Shown piece by piece: positions 36,820 through 45,506 of a stretch of 64,000 nucleotides of DNA (the stretch's first letter is position 1; each line of letters opens with the position of its first letter). Both the position numbers and the translations under genes were made by a program. The notes beneath the pieces were generated by a model that saw only the letters and a list, made by a program, of their open reading frames with translations, was not told the DNA's origin and searched no databases. This DNA is from Lignipirellula cremea (lineage in GTDB: Bacteria; Planctomycetota; Planctomycetia; Pirellulales; Pirellulaceae), in assembly GCF_007751035.1 (NCBI RefSeq), contig NZ_CP036433.1, forward strand, positions 3,515,001 through 3,579,000, written 5' to 3'.

Positions 36820-38256
36820 ATGGATGACGACATCCAGTTTGGCGAGATTGAAGAAAGCTCGCCCGGGCAGCACCTTCGTCCCGACCGCAACAAGCATTTT
36901 GCGGTCGTCGGGTATGAAGAGCCGCGCGAAGGCGAGCTGCCGATCTTTGTCGATCTCGACGTGATGCGCGATATGGAAACCCACGCCCAGAGCGACACCA
37001 GCGTCGAGCTGGGCGGCGTGCTGCTGGGCGGCCAGTATGAGGACGAAGATGGTCAGCCCTTTGTGATGATCACCGACAGCTTGCGGGCCGAACATTACGA
37101 AGCGACCAAAGGCAGTTTCAAATTCACCCACGACACGTGGGAGCAGATCACGCGGGAACGGGAAGATTTTCCGCCCGAGCTGCAGATGGTTGGCTGGTAC
37201 CACACGCACCCGGACTGGGGCGTGTTCTTGTCGGGGATGGATATGTTCATCTGCGACAATTTCTTTAATCGCCCGCTCGATGTCGCCCTGGTGATTGACC
37301 CGTGCCGCGGGGATCGGGGGATGTTCCAGTGGACGGGCGACCCGCGGGAGCGGGTGCGCAGGACACGTGGATTTTATTTGATCAGCTCGCGATTTCGCCG
37401 CGAGGAACTGGAAGAGTTTGCCCAACTCCTCGAGGGAAAAATCAACATGGCTGCTGAATCTCGCTCCCGCAGCGGATCTGGTTTCTCGTCGTCGAACGCT
37501 CCGGTGGTGCATATCACGCAGCCTTCCAGCGGGCCGCAGTACCTGGCCGTGCTCGCCCTGATGACGGTGCAGTTTGCTGTGCTGGCATTGCTCGCCTGGC
37601 AGTTGCTCAAGGCGCCCGCCGGGGCTCCAGAGACCGCACAGGAGAAGCAGATTGCCGCCTGGAACGAGCGGCTGGATCAATTGGAGAGCCGGCGGGCCGA
37701 GGCCGAAAAAATCGAAACCCAGCTGCAGGTCTTGCGTCAGGTAATGGACAATCTGTCCGACGAACCGGCCCTGGTGCAATCGCTGGAGAGGCTGCGCCAG
37801 GAGAACGCGCGGCTGGAAAGCCAGTCGTTTGATCGGGTGGCGGCCGAACGACAGAACCGGTCGGATCAGGAGCGTCTGGCGGTGTCGCTTGAAACGGCCC
37901 GGACCGATATCGCGCGATTAAACGGCCGGCTCAAAGATAAAAGCGATGACATCGCGGCAGGGGAGGCCAAACGGGTGAAACTGCTCGGCGAAATGGCCGT
38001 CATGAAGAAGGAACTGGCCCAGAAGAAAGCCGACGAAACGGGCTTCAGCCAGACGTTCTGGTGGATCCTGGGGGGGGTGGTGCTGCTGTTCTTCGGCGTC
38101 CTGGGCGTCATGGTATGGATGCGGCCCGATGACAGCGAACCGGACAAAAAAGATCCGGCGACCGGCAAGGAATCGTCCCCGCCAGCGAATAACTCCCGAG
38201 AAGGCGAATCCCCTGCCGACGAAACGTCGTCGGGTGATCGTCCGTCGCCGGAATAG
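36820..38256 (+). CDS. Membrane-anchored JAB/MPN (JAMM) metallopeptidase
   Basis: A 478-residue protein. The N-terminal JAB domain has a complete JAMM motif: a Glu in VELGGVLLGG, then HTHPDWGVFLSGMD, which fits HxHx7SxxD exactly, so zinc-dependent isopeptidase activity is plausible. A first membrane helix lies at about residues 245-268 (LAVLALMTVQFAVLALLAW). A coiled coil of about 150 residues follows, then a second membrane helix (WWILGGVVLLFFGVLGVMVW) and an acidic Pro/Ser tail. It is the first gene of a cluster with an E2-like and a RING gene. A TTG four codons upstream (36808) is an alternative start. JAMM enzymes remove ubiquitin-like modifiers or cut peptides; the substrate here is unknown. 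Confidence 0.88.
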   Translation: MDDDIQFGEIEESSPGQHLRPDRNKHFAVVGYEEPREGELPIFVDLDVMRDMETHAQSDTSVELGGVLLGGQYEDEDGQPFVMITDSLRAEHYEATKGSFKFTHDTWEQITREREDFPPELQMVGWYHTHPDWGVFLSGMDMFICDNFFNRPLDVALVIDPCRGDRGMFQWTGDPRERVRRTRGFYLISSRFRREELEEFAQLLEGKINMAAESRSRSGSGFSSSNAPVVHITQPSSGPQYLAVLALMTVQFAVLALLAWQLLKAPAGAPETAQEKQIAAWNERLDQLESRRAEAEKIETQLQVLRQVMDNLSDEPALVQSLERLRQENARLESQSFDRVAAERQNRSDQERLAVSLETARTDIARLNGRLKDKSDDIAAGEAKRVKLLGEMAVMKKELAQKKADETGFSQTFWWILGGVVLLFFGVLGVMVWMRPDDSEPDKKDPATGKESSPPANNSREGESPADETSSGDRPSPE

Positions 38257-38332
38257 TCGGTAGACCATTTCGTGCCGCGGGGAAGTGGATGCTGCCATCC
38301 CAATGGCGAAGCGCCTGATGGAGAGATAAACG

Positions 38333-39217
38333 ATGGAAACGACTGCACGGAACGATCGCCTGACGAGCGACCTGGCGGCCGTGCGGAAGCTGCACCGCAT
38401 GAGCAGCCTGTTCGAATTTGAAACGGCCGGCTCGCCTCCGGACCGGTATGCGATCACCTTCCGGGGGAAGGGCGTGCGTCCGGCCAGCGGTTCACGCACC
38501 GCTGGCGAACTGGCCGATCTGCACCGGGTGGATGTGCGGTTGCCGCAAAGCTATCCCGATCGGCCGCCCGATATCCGCTGGATCACTCCGCTGTTTCACC
38601 CCAACGTTTCCTTCGGCGGTTTCCTGGATCTGCAGCATGCAGGCTTGCCATGGGAAGCGGATTTAACACTGGATATTGTGGTGGAGCGGTTGTGGGATGT
38701 GCTGCGCCTGGCGTATTTTGACCTGGATCTGGCAACCAACTTTACCGCCCGGCAGTGGTATCTGGATGGCTGTGCGTTGCGGTTGCCGACCGACCTGCGT
38801 CCCTTGCGGGACAAGGCGCCTGTCGTGAGCGAGAACATTATTCGTTACGACCGGAAAGGGAGCGAGCCGCGGCAAGGGCCCGTTTCCCGCGCTACGATCG
38901 AGATCGACGAAAGCACGCCGCTGGCCCCGCCTGTCGTCCCTCTTCCTCCGCGACCCGAGCTATTTTACATCGGCGACGAGCCGCCCGAAGCGGCGTCTGC
39001 TTCTGGTATGCAGATGGACTCGATGGTGGAGGTGAACCAGGTCCGCGCCGCGCGACCAGAAATTGACCTGGACCCGGCGCCCGAGGCGACGGCCCCAGCC
39101 GCCGATGAAACGACGAGCGCAACGCGTTCCGTAGATTCCCCAGCAGCGGAGTCCGGCCCCCCGGCCGGTAGTTCAAGCGACAACGACGACGATATTCTTT
39201 ATATTGGATGGGATTGA
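38333..39217 (+). CDS. E2 (ubiquitin-conjugating)-like fold protein lacking the usual active-site Cys
   Basis: A 294-residue protein. Residues about 20-130 match an E2/UBC core: SYPDRPPDIRW (73-83) is the YPxxPP segment, HPN (89-91) is the hallmark turn, and PWEADLTLDIVVERLWDVL is the post-active-site helix. The active-site Cys normally found six to ten residues after HPN is missing; the site reads SFGGFLDLQ. The only Cys in the protein is Cys147. The C-terminal 110 residues are Pro- and acid-rich and contain two copies of a short motif, ELFYIGDE and DILYIGWD, the second at the extreme C-terminus. It has a good ribosome binding site (GGAGAG). The placement between JAB and RING genes supports the E2 reading. 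Confidence 0.75.
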   Translation: METTARNDRLTSDLAAVRKLHRMSSLFEFETAGSPPDRYAITFRGKGVRPASGSRTAGELADLHRVDVRLPQSYPDRPPDIRWITPLFHPNVSFGGFLDLQHAGLPWEADLTLDIVVERLWDVLRLAYFDLDLATNFTARQWYLDGCALRLPTDLRPLRDKAPVVSENIIRYDRKGSEPRQGPVSRATIEIDESTPLAPPVVPLPPRPELFYIGDEPPEAASASGMQMDSMVEVNQVRAARPEIDLDPAPEATAPAADETTSATRSVDSPAAESGPPAGSSSDNDDDILYIGWD

Positions 39218-39284
39218 AGCCCGTGCCCGGAGCGCGGGTCGCTCTTCCTTTTTCAACGGCGAATCGGTCGCCAAGGCGTTGGCA

Positions 39285-40106
39285 GTGGAATGCCTTTTTG
39301 TATTTTTCCTGTTCCTCGTGGTGCTGGCGGTGATAGCCGCCTATGGAGCCGTTTCGCAATCCAAAGCGGACCGCATCAATAGCATCTATCGCAACCTGGC
39401 GGTGCGGTTTCGGGGGCATCATACTTCGCCGGGCTGGTTCCGCCGGCCTTCGGTGCGCTTTCGCTATGGTTCCACGCATGTGATGCTCTCGACCGTTTCC
39501 CCCTACGGCAAACGCGGGCCCGAGTATACCCAGGCGATGATCAGCTGGCCCGACCATTCGCTGCAGGCGGAGATCTTTCCCAGCCGCATGTCGCCATTCC
39601 AGCCGCAGCAGATTTCCGACGAATTTGCCTGCGGCTCGCAGCAATTCGCCAGTGATTACGTTGTCAGGGCGAACGACCATCCCGCGATGGAAAGGTTCCT
39701 GAGCGAAGGGGTGCAGTGGCAAATTAATCGCCTGCGCCGGATCGAGCACTCCGACGAAGTCCACCTGCACCTGTATCGTGGCCGGCTGATCGTTCGCAAA
39801 ATGGCGAAACTTGCGCAGTACAACCAGCTGGAAGACTTTCTCTCCATGTGCCTGGAGCTGTACGATCAGGCGATGCTCACCCGCGTCGTCGGCATTTCCT
39901 TTATTGAGCCGACGCCTTCTTCCGACATTCCCGAGCCGGAATGCCAGGTGTGCGGCGACGCCATTTGTACGGACATGGTTTTTTGCCGTCGCTGCCAGAC
40001 GCCGCATCACCTGGAATGCTGGCAGTATTTCGGCGAGTGCTCCGTTTACGGCTGCGGAGAAAAACGCTGCGTCGCGCCGAATGTTGTTGGCCCGACGAAA
40101 CCTTAG
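39285..40106 (+). CDS. Membrane-anchored prokaryotic RING-type zinc finger protein
   Basis: About 273 residues from a GTG at 39285. An N-terminal membrane helix (CLFVFFLFLVVLAVIAAYG) leads to a central domain of about 190 residues that I do not recognise. A C-terminal RING-like finger (DNA 39942-40070) has CQVC, FCRRC, HHLEC, and CSVYGC then KRC. This matches the prokaryotic RING family 1 layout, which is predicted to act like an E3 ligase or a binding module. A TTG at 39204 gives a longer version that overlaps the E2-like gene by 14 bases; I favour GTG because AAGG lies eight bases upstream. The gene follows the E2-like gene directly. Confidence 0.78.
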   Translation: MECLFVFFLFLVVLAVIAAYGAVSQSKADRINSIYRNLAVRFRGHHTSPGWFRRPSVRFRYGSTHVMLSTVSPYGKRGPEYTQAMISWPDHSLQAEIFPSRMSPFQPQQISDEFACGSQQFASDYVVRANDHPAMERFLSEGVQWQINRLRRIEHSDEVHLHLYRGRLIVRKMAKLAQYNQLEDFLSMCLELYDQAMLTRVVGISFIEPTPSSDIPEPECQVCGDAICTDMVFCRRCQTPHHLECWQYFGECSVYGCGEKRCVAPNVVGPTKP

Positions 40107-40152
40107 CGAACACCATGGCAGTTCCTGCCGGCTTTATTTCGCAAGGGGTCGT

Positions 40153-41070
40153 TTATGGCGAGGCGGGGCCGCGCCAGGCATAACGCTGGGTGCAGGCGAT
40201 TGTGGCTGCGTGGATCTCGACGATGTCGCTGATATCGGGCGCGTATCCGCCCGCCATCACGACGGCGACGGCGATATTCTGCGCGGCCAGCGCGGTCAGC
40301 ACCCGGCGGTCCCGCTCCCGCAGTCCGTCCCGGGTCAGGGACATGCGGCCATAGCGATCCGTGGCGAAGGGGTCGGCGCCGGACACGTAAACCGCCAGAT
40401 CGAAAGGCCCGGCGGCCAGCACCTGGGGCAATGCCGCATCCAGGGCGCCAAGGTAGTCGTCGTCGCCAGTGCCATCGGGCAAAGGCACGTCGAGATCGCT
40501 GGGCGACTTTCTCAGCGGGAAGTTTTTCGCCCCGTGCATGGAAAAGGTGAACACGCTCGAATCGTGCTCGAAAATGGCGGCCGTACCGTTTCCCTGGTGG
40601 ACGTCGCAATCGATCACCACGGCCCGCTCGATGCTTCCCTCTTGCTGCAGCACGCGGATCGCAACGGCGGCGTCGTTGAACACGCAGAAGCCTTCACCGC
40701 AGTCGGGCTGGGCATGATGGGTCCCGCCGGCCAGGTTCACGGCGGCTCCTTCGACCAGGGCTGTACGCGCCGCCTCGACGGTGGCTCCTACGGAACGGCG
40801 GGAGCGTTCGATCAGTTCGAGCGACCAGGGAAATCCGATCCGCCGGATCTCCGCCGACGTAAGCTGGCCGGTGGTCGCTCTGCGAACGTAGTCGGCGTGA
40901 TGGGCCAGGGTCAGCTGGTCGTCGCTGGCGGCCTGGGGGATCAGCAGTTGATAGCCGTACTCAGCGGCCTGGGCCTGGACCCGTTCCCGCAGCAGGCGGT
41001 ACTTGGCCATGGGGAAGCGGTGCTTGTCGGGCAGCGGCAATTCAAACAGATCGGTGGAGTAAAGTCGCAT
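40153..41070 (-). CDS. Histone-deacetylase-fold amidohydrolase
   Basis: A 305-residue class of zinc deacetylase. The catalytic His pair lies in GGTHHAQPDCGEGFCVFND, the zinc ligands are DCDVHQGNGT and SGADPFATD, and AGGYAPD supplies the loop with the transition-state residue position. Bacterial members act on acetylated small molecules or proteins. Length is normal. The ATG at 41070 is chosen because GGAGAAGG lies a few bases upstream. It is convergent with the RING gene, and lies downstream of RNase E/G on the same strand with a terminator between them. Confidence 0.92.
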   Translation of the reverse strand: MRLYSTDLFELPLPDKHRFPMAKYRLLRERVQAQAAEYGYQLLIPQAASDDQLTLAHHADYVRRATTGQLTSAEIRRIGFPWSLELIERSRRSVGATVEAARTALVEGAAVNLAGGTHHAQPDCGEGFCVFNDAAVAIRVLQQEGSIERAVVIDCDVHQGNGTAAIFEHDSSVFTFSMHGAKNFPLRKSPSDLDVPLPDGTGDDDYLGALDAALPQVLAAGPFDLAVYVSGADPFATDRYGRMSLTRDGLRERDRRVLTALAAQNIAVAVVMAGGYAPDISDIVEIHAATIACTQRYAWRGPASP

Positions 41071-41134
41071 GCGCCTTCTCCGCTGCGGTTGCGGGCCATG
41101 TCGCTGGGGCAAAAGTCGCTGGCGTTAAACAGAA

Positions 41135-41166
41135 AGCCCCGAGTAACGCAGGCGTTGCTCGGGGCT
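41135..41166 (-). terminator. Terminator downstream of RNase E/G
   Basis: A near-perfect 15-base stem: AGCCCCGAGTAACGC (41135-41149) pairs with GCGTTGCTCGGGGCT (41152-41166), with one G-T wobble and a very small loop. On the minus strand it is followed by TTCTGTTTAA. It starts about 45 bases after the RNase E/G stop codon and ends before the deacetylase start. Confidence 0.65.
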
Positions 41167-41210
41167 TCTGGAAATATCAGCGGCCAGGCCGCCCTGGTCG
41201 TACAGGGCGA

Positions 41211-42782
41211 CTACTGGGGCAGGGTGATTTCGCGGCCGTCAACGTCGCGGCAGTCGATTTCCAGATGCTCAGGGTACAGCGCTTCGCTGCCGAGAATCTG
41301 AATGTTCACGCCGCCTTCGTCTTCGAGGGCCATGATCTCTTTACGTTTTTTGTTGTTGAGGTACGACGCGACTTCATCGTTTACGCGGACCGTCACCCGT
41401 TTGCATTTAGGCTGCTGGCTGGCGACCATCAGCATGCGGACGACTTCGATCGCCATGCTTTCGGCCGTTTTCACCACGCCGCGTCCTGCGCAGCAGGGGC
41501 AATCGGTATAGACACTGCGTTTCAGGCTGGGCCGGACCCTTTGACGGGTCATTTCAATCAGGCCGAAGGGACTGGTGCGCAGGATCTTGGTGCGGGCCCG
41601 GTCGCGTTTCATCGAATCGCGCAGGGCCTTTTCGAGTCCACGGCGGTGCCGCTCTTTCCGCATGTCGATAAAGTCGTTGACGATGACGCCGCCCAGGTCT
41701 CGAAGTCGCAGCTGGCGGGCGATCTCTTTGGCGGCCGACATGTTGAGCCGGAAGGCGCTTTCTTCGGCCGAGTCGTCGATGCGGAAGCTGCCGCTGTTGA
41801 CGTCGATCGCAACCAGCGCTTCGGTCTGGTCAATCACGATCGAACCGCCGCCGTTCAGGGGCACTTCCCGCTTGTGGATCCGGCAGATTTCTTCTTCCAG
41901 CTTGTACTTGTGGAACAGCGGCTCTTTCCCTTCATACTGGTGCAGGCGGCTCACGTGCCGCGGCATGACCAGCTGCAGGAATTCTTTCGCCCGCTTGAAT
42001 GCGTCGTCCTCGTCGACGTAGATGGCATCGATGTCGGCCGTCACGATATCGCGAATCGTGCGGATGATCATGTCGCTTTCTTCGTAGATCGTGCTGGGCG
42101 ACGGCTGCTTCTTGATCCGCCGGACAATCACTTTCCAAAGACGCAGCAGGTAGGCCAGGTCGCGCGACAGTTCTTTCTTGGACCGCTCCTGGCCGGCCGT
42201 GCGGACAATGAATCCGACGCCTTTGGGCGGGTTGAGCTCCAGCATGCTCTCGCGCAGGCGACGACGGGCTTCTTCATCTTCGATTTTGCGGGAAACGCCG
42301 ACGCGTCCCAGGGCCGGCATCAGCACCAGGTAACGACCGGGGATGCTGATGTAGGTGGACAGGGTCGGGCCTTTGGCTCCGATGCCTTCTTTGATGACCT
42401 GGACCACGACTTCGTCGCCGCGGCGGAAGATCTCCTGGATCGGCGGTTTCACGCGGGGACGGCCGCCGCGGTTGCGGTTTTTGGGCCGATCCTCGTCGTC
42501 ATCGTCGCCTTCGCCGCCGGAAAGGGGATCAAACCCCCCCTGGCGAAAGTACTGCGGCTCAACATCGCTTACATGGAGGAACCCGTTGCGGCCGACGCCG
42601 AAGTCGACAAAGACCGCCTGGATACTGGGTTCAAGATTAACGATCTTTCCTTTGTAGATGTTGCCAACGTAGTTGTCCTGGCTGGCGCGTTCGATGTAAA
42701 GCTCTTCGAGTAATCCGTCTTCAATGATGGCAATCCGGCACTCTTCCGGTTGCGACACATTGACGAGCATTTCCTTTTTCAT
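41211..42782 (-). CDS. rng: Ribonuclease E/G family endoribonuclease
   Basis: A 523-residue RNA-processing enzyme of the Rne/Rng family. An S1 RNA-binding domain begins at YVGNIYKGKIVNLEPSIQAVFVDFG but is interrupted by an insertion of about 30 acidic and basic residues (GGEGDDDDEDRPKNRNRGGR). Catalytic Asp residues lie in ALVAIDVNSGSF and NDFIDM. The zinc-link reads CPCCAGRG, matching the CPxCxG tetramer-forming motif. There is no long C-terminal degradosome scaffold, so it is RNase G-like in length. The start ATG at 42782 (MKKEMLVNVSQ) is chosen, with an alternative ATG four codons in. Confidence 0.92.
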   Translation of the reverse strand: MKKEMLVNVSQPEECRIAIIEDGLLEELYIERASQDNYVGNIYKGKIVNLEPSIQAVFVDFGVGRNGFLHVSDVEPQYFRQGGFDPLSGGEGDDDDEDRPKNRNRGGRPRVKPPIQEIFRRGDEVVVQVIKEGIGAKGPTLSTYISIPGRYLVLMPALGRVGVSRKIEDEEARRRLRESMLELNPPKGVGFIVRTAGQERSKKELSRDLAYLLRLWKVIVRRIKKQPSPSTIYEESDMIIRTIRDIVTADIDAIYVDEDDAFKRAKEFLQLVMPRHVSRLHQYEGKEPLFHKYKLEEEICRIHKREVPLNGGGSIVIDQTEALVAIDVNSGSFRIDDSAEESAFRLNMSAAKEIARQLRLRDLGGVIVNDFIDMRKERHRRGLEKALRDSMKRDRARTKILRTSPFGLIEMTRQRVRPSLKRSVYTDCPCCAGRGVVKTAESMAIEVVRMLMVASQQPKCKRVTVRVNDEVASYLNNKKRKEIMALEDEGGVNIQILGSEALYPEHLEIDCRDVDGREITLPQ

Positions 42783-42896
42783 GGGAATGTGTTCTCTCGG
42801 GGTGGGAGACAATTCGCATGAGAGGGCGAGCGAGCGACCAGAAAGCAAGCATGATGACGCGGTCTCCACCGAGATTCGTTTGAGATTGCGGCCTTG

Positions 42897-43470
42897 CTAT
42901 TCCAGGTTGCCCAGGCCTTGCGCGGCGAGATCGTCGCGGGGCCCGGCCGAAGGGCCATCGATCGTTTGAAACTGCAGGTAAACGGTTCTTCCCTTGTATG
43001 CCCAGGGGTTCCTGGGCGACCCGTCTGGCGATCGATTGCGAGGTCCCTTCACTACTTGCGACTCTGGCGAAAGCGGCGTGGCATTCGCCGCGGCGACCGG
43101 TGCTAAACGGCTGCCTGGGGTCGAGAGATTCCAAGTAGTGCAGGCGACCCGCAACGGGAAACGCAGGGGGCGGGTCGACATCGGCGACGACCTTGCCCTG
43201 GGGCGGTTGCAGGGGAAAAGTTTCCAGTAGTTCTTCGGCGGACAATGGTTCGGTCAGTTCGATTTCGGCGACCTCATCGGCGTCTTCCAGCTTTCGCCCA
43301 GAAACGGCTGCAGATTGCATTCGTAGTTCCGGTAAAAAGCTGTCAGTCATACGCAGTTGGAATCTGGTGCGGCGGAACAACCGTTCATACGCCCGTACCG
43401 GATCCCAATGGCCGATCAATCGGAGATCGCCCTCCTTGCGAAAACGAATACTTACACGGTATCGATTCAT
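42897..43470 (-). pseudogene. Frameshifted TIGR03936/DUF2344-type gene
   Basis: The first 100 residues clearly match the radical-SAM-associated DUF2344 family: RVSIRFRKEGDLRLIGHWDP then EIELTEPLSAEELLE. The family reads on in the same frame to about 43020. The C-terminal family pattern (YKGRTVYLQFQ, then PRDDLAAQGLGNLE and a stop at 42897) lies in a different frame. The two frames meet near 42994-43020. The likely explanations are a disabling frameshift, a sequencing error, or an unusual programmed shift. The gene usually accompanies a large radical SAM protein, often with RNase E/G, as here. It is 115 bases ahead of RNase E/G. Confidence 0.55.
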
Positions 43471-43703
43471 GGGCCGTCAGCCCCTGAGACAGGGCTGCAA
43501 GCTTCTCTTTATCTTGGGTCTGTTGCTTGCTAACGGTCGTTCGCAAGCGTTTGTTCACAAACTCTCGTGTTTGCGAAAGGATTCTTAGGGGACCTGGCTT
43601 CGTTGTTGTCTTGAATTTTTTGATTTGATGAGCGGAGTGTCCGGCATAAAGACGGCGCGTTTCGCGCGGGCAGCCAGCCGAACTTGCACCAGTGTAGCGA
43701 AAG

Positions 43704-45506
43704 CTACTCAAGTTGTGGGGCCTCTGCTGCGCTATCCTCCGTCGTTATTCTCCCCATTTCTACGGTGAGCGCCAACTCGGGGGAGATCGCATAAAGTGTT
43801 TCTTGGGCGAATTTTTCCACTTCCGAGGCGGAATCGAGCATTAATGCCTGTTCTGCCATCTCGCGGCATTGCGCCAGGCTGACACTGCGAATGACCTCTT
43901 TGACCTGCGGGATCGATCCCGGCGGTACGCTGAATCCGCGCAAACCCAGTCCCAGCAACAACATGGTGTGAGTGGGGTGGGCGCTCATCTGGCCGCAAAG
44001 CGTGGCGGGAACCCCCGCGGCGTCGGCGGCATCGATGGTGCTCTTGATCAGTCGTAAAACGGCGGGATCCGTGGCCCGATAGAGATCCGCGACCGCCGGA
44101 TTGGAACGATCCACCGCCAGCGCGTATTGGATCAGGTCGTTGGTGCCGATGCTGATAAAGTCGACATGCGGCAGGAAACGATCTATCATCACCACCGCCG
44201 ACGGCGCTTCGACCATCATGCCGACCGCCAGCGTTTCATCAAATGGCACCCCTTCGGCTTTCAGTTCGTCCATCGCGTCGCGCAGCAGTTTCTTCGCCAG
44301 TTTCAGTTCCGGCAACGTGGCGATGAGGGGAAACATCACACGTACGTCCCCCAGCGCGCTGGCCCGCAAAATGGCCCGCAACTGCACCCGGAATTGATCG
44401 GGGTGTTTTAGCGACAGCCGAATCGATCGCAGGCCAAGGAACGGATTCCGCTCCAGTTCCACCTTGGTGTTCCGGCCCAGTTTATCGGCGCCCAGGTCGA
44501 GCGTACGCATGACCACGGGCTTGCCTTCCATCGCCTGGGCGACATCGGCATAGGCCGTAAAATGCTCTTCCTCGGAAGGCTCGTGATCGACGCCCAGGTA
44601 GAGGAATTCGGTGCGATACAGCCCCACGCCGTCGGCGCCGCGGAGGTGGCTGGCGGTCGCTTCGGCCGGGAATTCGATATTCACGCCGAGGAAAATGTCG
44701 ACGCCGTCGAGGGTGCGGGCCGGCAGATCACGGAGGCTTTCGTATTCGACATCCCGCGTGCGGCGATGTTCCACCACCAGCCGGGAGCGGCTGAGGGCCT
44801 CCTCGCTTGGGTCGAGAATGACAACACCCTGGTTGCCGTCGACAATCACCCGGTCGCCGCCGGACACTTCGTGCAGGAAATGCCCGACGCCCACAATGGC
44901 AGGAATGCCGAGAGCTTCGGCCACGATCGCCGTATGGCCGCCCCGGGCGCCCGTCTCGGTGACAAAACCTTTGACGAATTCAGGATCGAGCTTGGCCGTT
45001 TCGCTGGGAGTGAGGTCGTGGGCCAGGACAATCACGGGGGTAGTCAGTTGCGAGAGCTCTTCGCGGCCTCGGCCCAGCAAGTGTCGGAGCAGGCGTCGCT
45101 CGATATCGTAAATATCGGCGGCCCGTTCGGCGAACACGCCGTCCTGCATGGAGCGGAAGACTTTGGCATAGCTCCGCAGGGTGCGGCTGACGGCGTACTC
45201 GGGCGAATAGTGCCTTTCGCTGATGAATTTTTCGACTTCGCCGAGGAACTTCCGGTCGCGGAGCATCTGCTGGTGGGCCGCGAAAATGGCCGCGTACTGC
45301 TCGCCCAGCTGGGCCGCGACCTGCTGGCGGTTCTCGTCGAGCTCGGCCACGGCGGCGTCGACCGCGCAGCGCAAACGGGCCGCCTCCTCATCCACCTTTT
45401 CGCGTTCGACAAAGTGGCGAGGGATGCGAAAACCCTCAAAATCAATGACTAACGCTTCGCCTATGGCAACGCCGTGCGAAACGCCAATCCCTTGGAAAAC
45501 CTGCAT
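43704..45506 (-). CDS. ptsI: Phosphoenolpyruvate-protein phosphotransferase (PTS enzyme I)
   Basis: A 600-residue enzyme I. The phosphorylated residue is His191 in GARGGHTAIVAEALGIPAIVG, matching the usual GGxTSH motif except for the residues just before His. The C-terminal PEP-binding barrel shows DGVGLYRTEFLYL, RTLDLGADK, ISIGTNDLIQYALAVDR and the catalytic Cys in TLCGQMSAHP, where most homologues have CGEM. The protein passes phosphate from PEP to HPr in the cytoplasm. No HPr, HPr kinase or sugar permease gene is in the window, so it may serve nitrogen- or regulation-type signalling. The start is the ATG at 45506. Confidence 0.93.
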   Translation of the reverse strand: MQVFQGIGVSHGVAIGEALVIDFEGFRIPRHFVEREKVDEEAARLRCAVDAAVAELDENRQQVAAQLGEQYAAIFAAHQQMLRDRKFLGEVEKFISERHYSPEYAVSRTLRSYAKVFRSMQDGVFAERAADIYDIERRLLRHLLGRGREELSQLTTPVIVLAHDLTPSETAKLDPEFVKGFVTETGARGGHTAIVAEALGIPAIVGVGHFLHEVSGGDRVIVDGNQGVVILDPSEEALSRSRLVVEHRRTRDVEYESLRDLPARTLDGVDIFLGVNIEFPAEATASHLRGADGVGLYRTEFLYLGVDHEPSEEEHFTAYADVAQAMEGKPVVMRTLDLGADKLGRNTKVELERNPFLGLRSIRLSLKHPDQFRVQLRAILRASALGDVRVMFPLIATLPELKLAKKLLRDAMDELKAEGVPFDETLAVGMMVEAPSAVVMIDRFLPHVDFISIGTNDLIQYALAVDRSNPAVADLYRATDPAVLRLIKSTIDAADAAGVPATLCGQMSAHPTHTMLLLGLGLRGFSVPPGSIPQVKEVIRSVSLAQCREMAEQALMLDSASEVEKFAQETLYAISPELALTVEMGRITTEDSAAEAPQLE

